DNA of 64,000 nucleotides. It comes from Straminergon stramineum. Its lineage: Eukaryota > Streptophyta > Bryopsida > Hypnales > Calliergonaceae. Under the pieces are notes generated by a model. It was not told where the DNA came from. It worked only from the letters and a program-made list of their open reading frames with translations, and did not search any database. Positions 47,930-57,939 of this stretch are shown here, piece after piece; position 1 is the stretch's first letter; every line of letters starts with the position of its first letter. The stretch lies in the NCBI GenBank assembly GCA_963920665.1, contig OY987269.1, forward strand, positions 7,256,501-7,320,500, read 5' to 3'. Made by a program: the position numbers and the translations under genes.

Positions 47930-48400
47930 AACTAGGCTATTGAGTCATGTTCCTACTTACTAAATTACTTAATTTTTTTTGTTTAGTCCTAAGAATATCT
48001 AAGATTCTATTTGAATGTATTTTTTGGACATCATATGAAAAAACTATGAATTTTCAAACTCTTGAAAATAAATGTACCTAAAAACAAGCCATTTAGGTAA
48101 GAAAATGTTGAGGTTGGTTTCAGAAAGGGGTGATAGTTAGGTGCAAGTTACCTTACTTGCAATTGATTGTGACTTGTTTCCAAAACCATCCATTTCAATT
48201 TTGGCCTAAAATATAAATCATTAAACATGACAGTTTAGAGTTCATTTTGGATAGTTATGCCTATTTTCAACACTTTGAAAATTCATAGTTTATTCATGAA
48301 ACGTCAAAAAAATACATACCAAGATAATTTGGAATCCTTTTGTGATTCTCAATGAGATCCAACAAAAATTTAGTCAATTTAAGAATATGCCCCAAGCTCA
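47930..48400. mobile_element. Foldback element built from the 14030/18685 repeat
   Basis: The left arm (about 47935-48130) matches the dispersed repeat seen at 14030. The right arm (about 48185-48395) is the same sequence inverted: AACTATGAATTTTCAAACTC on the left against TTTGAAAATTCATAGTTTAT on the right. This makes a stem of roughly 200 bp. No target duplication was confirmed and there is no coding frame. Confidence 0.55.
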
Positions 48401-49116
48401 AATCTCCATTTGGATGATTTTAGATGCAATTGTCTTAACTTGGTTTCTCAACAATCATAGCATTTAGCTATTGGGGTATACAATTAAGAGTAAAATAAAA
48501 ATTTGATTGTCAATCTTATCTTTTTTCGCAAGTGAAATTTAGGGTTGTTAAGCCCTAAATGCTTTTGAAGACCATTTTAGTCTTTCTTTGATTTAGGATA
48601 GGTCCAAGTAGCTTCATACTTCTAATTTAGTTTTTGATGATTTAATGTAGCTTCTATAGGACATGATATATGTAGGAAGATTTGTTTCAAGAGATTTCAA
48701 AAAATATTGCAAAAGTTATGAAGGTTTTCATTCTTTGGTATTTTTTAGTCACTTCAAAAATATTAGTGGTTTTAATTTTTTTTTTAAATTACTATAGCCA
48801 TTTTCCTGTGCCATTTGTAAGTGTTTTTTTTCTTAAGCACAATTTGTGAAGGACTATAATTTTGTCTTTTGTCTATTTTCAATGGGGGCTAGTTTCGTTG
48901 TCCAAAGTCCAAATTAAAAGATTTTTGTGTTTAATTTAAGTGGTTTGTAATGAGGTTTTAATGATAGTTACACTGAAGTTTTAATTATATACTTGTCTAA
49001 ACTTAGTACAAATGAGCCTCCATCCTTGATACCTTGGTAAGCATTAAAATCTCATAATTATATATTACAAAATTTCAACCCTTTCTATAGTTTCAAAAAG
49101 AAATGTTAGATGTCAA

Positions 49117-49701
49117 CCCCTAAGAGCTTCAACATCCACTTTCTAGACAAGGAACAAAATGAAACCATCAAATTTCATCCTCATTACTACTTGGATGAAA
49201 GTCATCTTAATTTGTGGATATACTTTATTAAGTTTTTGTCCTATCTAATGGTTGGATTTAGTGTTACTAGGGTGCATATTTTTCTAAAATTATAAATATG
49301 CAAGTATGTCAAGTGGTTGACCAAGACAAAATTGCATTGACTTTAGTTCAAGACAGGATTTTCAAAAATAAGGTCATAGATTTTAAGAATACAAAATTTT
49401 TTAAAAATCACCATGTCAAGAGAATCCCGTTTCTAATGCATTCCAACATGTTCTTACTCAAAAAATGATAATATTTTGCTCATAATCAAATTTACTTAGA
49501 AGGAATTTTGAATATTCCTTTCAATTTTTATAAAAAAAATGTTGGTGATAGAATTAGAAAATCTAACAGTGTGATGGAATCTACAACTCATAGTGTACAA
49601 CTTTTATTTGCATATCAATTCCAAAACATTCTTCCAAATAGAACTTTATAATGATTTTTCTCAAATCATCAATTGTGGAGAAGACTCTAGACGTTTAGGG
49701 A
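49117..49701 (+). mobile_element. TTAA-type element (585 bp), relative of 21213-21790
   Basis: It begins CCCCTAAGAGCTTC next to TCAA and ends GTTTAGGGA next to TTAA (49702-49705), so one flank has one mismatch from TTAA. The interior aligns with 21213-21790. Non-coding. Confidence 0.6.
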
Positions 49702-49945
49702 TTAAACATTACTAATTCTTTATAACATCCTTTGCAAATACATCTTGTTTGAATAGCCAAAAAGTTGGTAACTTAGAATATGTAAGGTACACCAACCCAT
49801 TTTTATCAAGTGCCTATTTCTGCCATCCTATTTTTGGCCCCAATTCCACCACAATCTTCATCCAAATTTGTCATTTTTTGGACAATTTCAATGTATTAAT
49901 GGAAACAAGGGTTGATATTTCAAGCCTTCATTGGTGAATACTTAA

Positions 49946-50949
49946 CCCCTAACTGCCCAACCAACCATGTGTGGTCAACTTGAAATTTCAGGTTCATTTG
50001 GGGATAGATAGTTAAATTCCTATGACTAGATTAAAAATTTTTACGGGTAGTTTCAAAGGTTAACTATTGAATTTTTTTAATTTTTCATGGAAAAAGGGAA
50101 ATACTTGATTTTTGAGAGGTCTTTAACCCCTAAACGTCGATACGGCCATTTTGTGGCTGATGGATGATAAGGAATCTCTCTATTTTGGACAGAACTGCAA
50201 CTATTCATCCTTCAAATTTTATGTAGAAAGGGAAGATCTTCTACAATACTTTGACCTCCAATGTGTATTTTTTTATTTTTTTAAAGTAGATAATGTCACA
50301 CGGTTCCAAAAGCCATGATTTCCACAGTCACCAATCCTTTAAGGGTTCAAGGCATATATGTATCTTGGTGGAAGAGTAAAGCTTGCCAATTTCACTTGAT
50401 TTGAGATTTTAAAAATTATACTTATCCATTTGCTTTGAAAATGGTCCCAATGGAAAGAATAAAGTGTTTTCATGATTTTCACCATTGAAAATTTAAACAT
50501 GCAAATGTTGATTTGGAGTTAATTGCAATTTCTACTTATAAAAAAAATTGCATTTCAACAATTGCAAGGTGGATTGTGTAATGAGTTTGATAGCTCTTCA
50601 TTTGAACTTTAAGGTTTTTGGAAGTGCATTTTGGTGTGCTAACACAATTTTTAGTTGGTCATGTCACCTCCGATCCCAAAAAAATCTTATATGCAAATTT
50701 TTGAAACATTGTGGGGAGGGGGCGGCATACTAAAAATAAAAAATGCACATTTCTCTTGTTATAATCTCACAACTTCTATGCAATTTTGCTCTTAAAATTA
50801 GTGTACATACTAATAAGCAAGCTCTTTAGACATCCATATGGTTAGCTTTTGAATAAAAACATTTTTTTTCATTGAGGATATCTGTAAGTTAAGCCTATGT
50901 ACTTTTTTCATAGTCAAAACACTCTTGGAAAGACTTGAGCATTTAGGGG
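49946..50949. mobile_element. TTAA-flanked TIR element (1004 bp) containing a nested relative
   Basis: TTAA at 49942-49945 and at 50950-50953 bracket a body starting CCCCTAACTGCCCAA and ending TTGAGCATTTAGGGG, which are inverted repeats with two mismatches in 15. A second, shorter element (50127-50345) lies inside. No transposase frame. Confidence 0.65.
50127..50345. mobile_element. Short TTAA-type element (219 bp), sister of 5218-5440
   Basis: It starts CCCCTAAACGTCGATACGG after TTAA (50123-50126) and ends CCTTTAAGGG before TTCA. It matches 5218-5440 in order and length, for example GATGGATGATAAGGAATCTC and GATCTTCTACA. Nested inside the element at 49946-50949. Confidence 0.7.
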
Positions 50950-51189
50950 TTAAGTGCTAATAAATACATAGAATGGTTATCATAGGTTATTTATAGGACG
51001 TTAATGACTCTAATCTATTGGCGGATGTGTAAAAATTTAAAGAAATTTCAATTTTAATTAGAAAATGATAATTCCACTTGGGTTTAATTCATGAAACATG
51101 TGCACGCGTTTTAAAAATATTTGGCCCCAAGATATTTAGGTTTCAGGGTGGTAATAGGCTTGTCTACCCTTATTGATAATCTTCTACTA

Positions 51190-51583
51190 GTCCTACTTGC
51201 AACGCATGCAAAGGTTCATCTGTAATGCTTTTGCCGGGTCCGGAATGCCGGGTCCATTGAGGATGCCACCTTGCCGGGACCTAATAGCCAGTAAGAGGTT
51301 GTATGTGAAACGCAACATTGCAGGTCTGCACCATAGTGCCCGACCCTTTGTACATGTGCAGCAACTGCGGACTGTTCAAATTTTTGCACCTCTGGTGCAC
51401 GAATCCGTTGCTCTATAGGAATTGATACAAATTGCGTATCGAGATGCTCTCTCCGTAAAAATTTCGGTGGAATTTTCGGAGCTTTGGACCTGTTTAGGGT
51501 TTCGAGATGTGTCAAGTTGTTTTGACTTGACCTCGTGATTGATTGAATGGTGCAATACCATGAATTGGAGACTAGGAAGCTCT
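51190..51583 (+). promoter_or_regulatory. Probable promoter and leader of the IRX10-like gene
   Basis: A GC-richer segment precedes the ATG at 51584. It holds three GCCGGG(T/A)CC blocks at about 51233-51283. An upstream ATG at 51560 is in frame and would add eight residues (MNWRLGSS), so the true start could be there. No TATA box could be called with confidence. Confidence 0.4.
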
Positions 51584-54500
51584 ATGGAGCTCAATTTGCG
51601 GAATTACGGCTTCCGATTCGGAGTTTTCACGCTCCTATTGCTCTGTTTCCTTCAAGATGCCTATGCGAAAGCAGGTCACCAACGAATTTCAGGTATCCTC
51701 ACTGGATTCCACAATTTGAGGCTTTGAGTTTTTCGCAATTGCACTGTGTGTAAGGTAGACAATACTACTCTTTTAAGTATAAATTTTAATTCATGTACTC
51801 GGTGGAGTATGTTTTCATTGGGAGATCAGTCCATAGAGCTCACTGGAGAGATTCCTTTGGGAGGTTGTAGACTGCTATTGAAGGAAAACCCATTTTCCAT
51901 TCCGAGATTTGTGGCCATAGCCAGTTAGGCAGGTCATGAAAACACCGAATGGTTGGTAATTGAGAGCCAATTTCGTGTTGATTGGAAAGATGAGTTGCTG
52001 TTGTTAACAAAATTCACTCAATTGGAGAAGGGATTAGGTCACGAAAGGTTTTGGTACTCTTTACTACCTTATTGCACATCTTAACTGCAGTAATTTGTGT
52101 ATGGATGGTATACTCTACACTCAAAAAATGAAGAAACTAACCTGGGAAAATGGTTCACAGGAAGTGCGGGGGATGTGCTGGAGGACAATCCTGTCGGTCG
52201 TCTGAGAGTTTTTATATATGACATCCCGACGTAATGATTTCCTCCGATTTTGTGGTTGAGTGTATGAATTGTGTTTGATTCAAAAATTGATACCTCGGAT
52301 CCGTTAAAACTTTAGCTTACTGCGAGGGTTGCTTCATCATCTGCTTTACTGTAATGTCTTTTAGTGAGTTTGCTCTTGAGTGTTAAGCTAGAGGACACAG
52401 TTTGCGTCATTTTAAGCATTTCGACTGATGTAGGAGTCTGAGCTTTGGGAGTGATCTTGGGGTAAATGAACCAAACCTATTGAGATCAGATTTTCATTAC
52501 TATGTATGCATTTCTTATGCAATTCGAAGAGGGGGGTTGCAGTTACATGTGACAGTAGACAGACACATTTTCATTCAAAAATCATGGGCATAGATATTTA
52601 GCCAAATCACGCTTACACCATTTGCAAATAAAGGCCACTTAGTGTGTGAAAAAAGGAATTGCTGTTGGTAGTGGGGTTTATTACAGGAGACGAGATGAGA
52701 TCACGAACAGTTTTTGTATCCTCGACCTTACAGCGTACAACAGTGAAGCTTGTCTGATCCAACTGTGTGTATTTTGGTAACCATTTCAGGAAGTACAACA
52801 CAGATTGGTTGAAAAAGGATCCTCGATGCCTGACACACATGTTTGCTGTGGAGGAGTTTCTTCACGATTTCTTGATGGAAAGTCCTGTTCGCACATTGAT
52901 TCCTGAAGAGGCCGACTGGTTTTATGCTCCCGTATACACAACATGTGACTTGACTCCAAATGGGCTCCCATTGCCTTTCAAGTCACCGCGTGTTATGAGA
53001 AGTGCTATTAGCTACATTTCCAAACACTGGCCGTACTGGAACCGGACTGAGGGAGCCGACCATTTTTTTGTTGTTCCACATGATTTTGCTGCTTGCTTCC
53101 ATTATCAGGTACCAAGCTTTCTCTCTCTTTTTCTTTTTCTTACTCGCTCAATTCCCAGAAACACCTTCGCATGCCTTGAGTGCTTTTTTAGAACCTTTGA
53201 AACCGAGTAGAATTTGACTATGTCAGGAGTTTTTAAGACAACACCATAAAGAGAATCCTCCCCATGAATCAAAGAGGGGGATTTTTGTAATAACTATGAC
53301 CATAGGTAGACCTGTTAATATATCATGGGAAAGACTCTCTGCATGATGTCTAAAAGTAATTCTGAAATTCTGTGAATCTGAAACAATCTAATTTTACTGA
53401 ACACCCTGCTATTTTGTTGATTACCCTGGTTTTTTGCCCTGATGCTTATGAATAATCTTAAGGTGTCTGCAATTACAACATGTGTTGAGTTCGCCACGTA
53501 TCCGCCTGTAGTACGTAACTTTATTAGAGTGTTTGCAATCTTCTCATGCTTCAATTCCTTCACCCTGGAGTCTGTCAGGGCTTGTGCTCGAGCTTGAAGT
53601 CGATCCACACAGAATTTGAGCACATTTACTTTGTGACATGGTTTCATAAAACAGGAAGAGAAGGCCATTGAGAGAGGTATCCTCCCACTGCTGAAGCGAG
53701 CCACTTTGGTTCAAACGTTTGGTCAAAACCATCACGTCTGCCTAAAGGAGGATTCTATTGTGATTCCCCCATACGCTCCACCTGAAAGGATGCAAACTCG
53801 GTTTACTCCACCAAGCACACCACGCTCGATTTTTGCCTATTTCAGAGGCTTGTTCTACGATTATGGGAACGACCCGGAAGGTGGATACTATGCTCGGTAA
53901 GGGTTCTCGCATTTAAGTTAGAGGATACGATTTGCGTCAACTTTAAGCGTTTTAACCTATGTGTAGGAGCGTTATTCCGGTGGAAGAGATCACTCTAAAG
54001 GGCTCACTGGAGAGATCACTTTGGAAATAAGAGCCAAATTACTGTGTATGAATTTCTTATGCAATCATTCAAAGTGGGAGGTCGCAGACCACTATTGAAG
54101 GATTTGCATAAGAAATTCATACACAGCGAACTCTCCCGTATCCATTACAAGATCAGTGGCCGTAGACATTTTGCTTTGTCATGTTGCCGCTTTATTTGCC
54201 AAGTGAAGGCCAACCGAGTGTATTGGAAGTGTGAGTTGCGGTTGGTAACAAGTGTCAATCAATACGAGACTGGATCAGGTCTTTAATGGTATTTGCATCC
54301 TCTAAGTTAATCTTCGTTACTTTCCAGTCACAAGCATATCTCTTGTTCTGCATTGCCACTCGATATTGAACGAATTCTTTCTTGGTTGATCTTCGCTTAC
54401 ATTGCATAAAAACAGGACTGTGCAAACCGTGTCACGATTTCATCCACCGTGTCTTGCAGCTTGATGAATCCTTGCAACTTGATGAAACTTTTTGGTGTTT

Positions 54501-55333
54501 TTGCATTGCAACAAGCTTTGTTCTAGTATACAGATAGATAGATATAGGCTTTTCCTCATGATGCATCCTTGCTGACGAAATTATCTTGGTCCTTGTTGTC
54601 ACAGTAGCAAGATCTGACCACCTTATTGCGTGCATGAATTCCTTAACATGAAGTCGTCACCCCAAGTGCTTCCCGGATTGATTATTCTTTTCTATTCCTG
54701 TTTTTTTTTAACATGATTAAGTGGTTGTTGCTAATTTGCAGGGGCGCCAGAGCCGCCATTTGGGAGAATTTCAAGGACAATCCCCTTTTCGACATCTCCA
54801 CCAACCATCCAGCAACCTACTACGAGGACATGCAACGAGCCATTTTCTGCCTGTGTCCCTTAGGCTGGGCTCCCTGGAGTCCCCGACTAGTGGAAGGCGT
54901 CATCTTCGGTTGCATTCCCGTCATAATTGCCGACGACATTGTGCTTCCCTTTGCTGATGCCATTCCGTGGGAGAAGATTGGCGTGTTCGTGGCGGAGAAG
55001 GATGTGCCCATTTTGGATAAAATCCTGTCCACGATTAGCCCTGAGGACGTGCTGGAGAAGCAAAAGCTGCTGGCCAACCCGGCTATGAAGCAAGCCATGC
55101 TGTTCCCTCGCCCTGCGCAGCCTGGGGATGCGTTTCACCAGATCCTCAATGGCCTGGCTCGGAAACTGCCTCATGACCCGGGCATGATTCTCAAACCAGG
55201 ACACAATGTCCTCAATTGGACTGAGGGGCCTCCTGGAGATCTCAAACCTTGGGGGGAGGAAGAACAGGTTCAGAAAAAGATACAGAGGAAAAGAAGAACT
55301 CCGACTGGGAAAAAAGAACTACCGGTAATGTGA
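51584..55333 (+). CDS. IRX10: GT47 beta-1,4-xylan xylosyltransferase, IRX10/IRX10L-type
   Basis: Five exons: 51584-51692, 52161-52230, 52790-53108, 53655-53896 and 54742-55333. All borders are GT/AG, phases agree, and the product is 443 residues. A hydrophobic signal or anchor (about 12-28) precedes GDVLEDNPVGRLRVF (40-54), DPRCLTHMFA (70-79), EADWFYAPVY (100-109), PYWNRTEGADHFFVVPHDF (141-159), GLFYDYGNDPEGGYYARGAR (with exon join), EDMQRAIFCLCPLGWAPWSP (275-294) and FGCIPVIIADDIVLPFADAI (302-321). These are the hallmark blocks of plant IRX10/GUT proteins, which elongate the xylan backbone in the Golgi with IRX9- and IRX14-type partners. Arabidopsis IRX10 is about 410 residues; here the extra length is a basic tail after residue 418 (KKIQRKRR). 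Identity to the family is very high; xylan synthesis activity in this plant is inferred. Confidence 0.94.
54042..54126. repeat. Perfect 23-bp inverted repeat in intron 4 of the IRX10-like gene
   Basis: CTGTGTATGAATTTCTTATG plus CAA at 54042-54064 is matched by its exact complement at 54104-54126, with a 39-bp loop. It would form a strong hairpin in the pre-mRNA. Confidence 0.9.
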
Positions 55334-55544
55334 AATCGATATTTCTTTTTTCACTCTTGTACTCTTGACTTCCAATTTTTCTATATTTTTGTATTTGCCT
55401 TTTCTTCTTTTCGCTTGATATTCATTATCGGCTTTATGAAGGACTTTAGTTCCGGAAAACCTTAACTTTCCGGGGGTTTACCTGCTTCCTTTGCTTCGTG
55501 CAAATGAGAAGCGGAGATTGGGAAGGCATTTCAGAGCAATTAGA

Positions 55545-56255
55545 AACTTGCATAGGTACCTTGTAAGATATAAGCTCTGCGCTTGGCGATTCTAGTAGCA
55601 GAAGGGCGTTTTTATTTGTTTACTTGTATTCCTGCAAATGGGACGTATATTGTCTATTGGAATACGGTAAATCAATTGCGTATTGGATGTTAATACCATA
55701 TTTGTAAAGTACATTTTGGCCTCCTGTTGACGTTAGAAAACTTGTCAACAGAGCCTGGAACTTTTGTAAGTTAACTGCACCTAAATGCATCTGAATAAGC
55801 AATTGAGCATTGTTGCTATTATGAAATTGCCTAATTTTTTGTTGGACCTTGTTGCTCCTCTTCTACTCTTGAGTTCCAGTTCCAATCAGGAAGACTTAGA
55901 AACCTGTATACCGTGTATGATATGAGCTCTGCGCTTGTCAATTCTAGTAGAAAGAGAGCGTTATTGTTTGTTCACTTGTAATCCTACAGGAATTTGAAAC
56001 TTGTATCGGTACCTTGTAAGAGATGAGCTCTGCGCTTGACGATTCTAGTAGAAAGAGAGCGTTATTGTTTGTTCACTTGTAATCCTACAGGAATTTGAAA
56101 CTTGTATCGGTACCTTGTAAGAGATGAGCTCTGCGCTTGACGATTCTAGTAGAGCAGAGGAACGCTTTATTTTGTTAAATTTTCTTGTATGCCTGAAAAT
56201 GGGACGTATATTTTCTATTGGAGTACGGTAATCAATTGGATATTGGGTTTCAAAG
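55545..56255 (+). repeat. Tandem and scattered repeats after the IRX10-like gene (101-bp unit)
   Basis: Four copies of a unit with ACCTTGTAAGA, GAGCTCTGCGCTTG and GATTCTAGTAG lie near 55545, 55898, 55991 and 56092. The middle two are nearly identical with a 101-bp period, so one duplication is recent. The outer copies also share GGGACGTATATT and GGAATACGGTAA-type flanks. Confidence 0.85.
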
Positions 56256-56558
56256 AGTACCATATCTGCACTCTCATGTGTTCAGAACTTGACGTTTTAG
56301 CAGTCGGCAAATCAGATGTGTATACAATCTGTAGTTTAGAGAGTGAAATTAGAGTCATTAGAGATGGTTACATATCATTCTTGAGTAGTCTTGGCAAGGT
56401 TCCTTTGCTACATCAAGTCTTCTAAGAAATCTAGGATTAGCTCATCTCTTGTGTCTAAGACTTCATGCCAATTGGAAGTCTTTTGACAAATCTCGTAGCA
56501 TTGTGGATGAAATAATCCAGCTTATTGGAGAAGAATACAATACAATAACAACCCAATA

Positions 56559-56731
56559 CAGTAGAACCTCTCTAAAGCGATAAGATTGGGACTAGTCTAA
56601 CACATTAGATAAGAGAGGTTAATATTGCATTAGGGAGGGACATGATCTTTGTATGTAGTTCATATTGTTAAGTCGGGACCAACAATCAATGCAATCTGAC
56701 AGAACTTTATTGAATTAGGGAGGTTCTACTG
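56559..56731. mobile_element. Emigrant/pogo-type MITE (173 bp)
   Basis: It starts CAGTAGAACCTCTCTAAAGC and ends TTAGGGAGGTTCTACTG, with TA on both sides (56557-56558 and 56732-56733). CAGTARAACCTC termini with TA duplications are the signature of Emigrant-type, pogo-related Tc1/mariner MITEs of plants. No coding frame. Confidence 0.85.
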
Positions 56732-57351
56732 TACTTCAAGAATGTTATATTACCAAGATTGCACAATCAAACCATTTTGGGTTGTTGTCAACTTTTTCAA
56801 GTAACAAGTGTAATATAAAAGTCCAATTTCAATCATCTAGATTTTTAAGGTCTTTTTTTTCTAATTTCTTAATATTTGTACATAATAGCTTTCAAAACTT
56901 ATCATCGCATTAATTCTATAATTCAAATAGTAACCATTTAAAATGATTTCACTGCGGGCTCCAGGGTATAAAAATAATAAAATAATAAAATCACTAAAGA
57001 TAAAACTTTTCACTTTAAACTCATAGCGAAGTTGTGCTTGAAAAAATCAATTAACAATCAATTTACAAGTAAAATTGAATTTTAAGTTCGAAAATTCACT
57101 AGTATATTTTGGGTAATACATTTGAAAATTTAACCATAAGAAATTGAGCTATGCATTAGAGTGTATAAATTTTGTTTGAAGTTTTTCATTATTTAGATTA
57201 TTTTTCAGAGTTGAACTTTATAAAACTTTGTATTGATAAAAAAAATTGTCTACTTCAAGGGCATTTATAGTTTAATAAGTGTAACACTATATCTTCTATT
57301 TCATTTTTTGTAAGATGTACTAATTTTTGGATTTTTGGATCACATTTTGTA

Positions 57352-57931
57352 CTTGCTTTGTTCCAAAATAAATCTAGGGCTTCCTGAAAATGGCTAGATT
57401 AACATGTGAGGTACTCCTATTTTCAAGGGATTGTGTAGTTATTGTAGCTTCTAATAACCCCCATTAGGCTTGGAAGAGTGGAAGTCAATAGTGAAGCAAT
57501 GCATGTTAAAAACAACTAGCAAAATTGAAAAAAATTCCCCTTGTTGGAACTACTCTAATGCTATTACTTAGGATCATTCTTTAACAAAAGTTGGTGTAGT
57601 GAAGTCTAATGATGACCTCTATATTCAATTTTGATGATGTACTATGATTCAACTCTACAAAATTCTCAACAAGAGATTTGTTAGTAGCAATTGTTGTATA
57701 GTTGTGGGTTGAATTCATCACCTTTGGTTCATTTGAAGTTGTATTTTGAATCCCTTTGTAGTGATCGAATTGCTATATAGTGATATCTCTAGATTCTTTT
57801 GCTTTGGGCTGTGTGAACTAGCTTTAGTTATTGTCGATCAAGTTGTGGAGAGCCGATTCTTTGCACCATATCAAATTTAATTTGGAACAAGTATATTTAA
57901 AAACCTTAGATTTATTTCAAAACAAAGGGAG
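57352..57931. mobile_element. Tc1/mariner-type TIR element (580 bp), Stowaway-like ends
   Basis: The left end reads CTTGCTTTGTTCCAAAATAA and the right end, inverted, CTCCCTTTGTTTTGAAATAA, both followed by ATCTA. TA flanks it at 57350-57351 and 57932-57933. Larger than a typical Stowaway but with the same style of ends. No transposase frame. Confidence 0.7.
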
Positions 57932-57939
57932 TATTCGAT

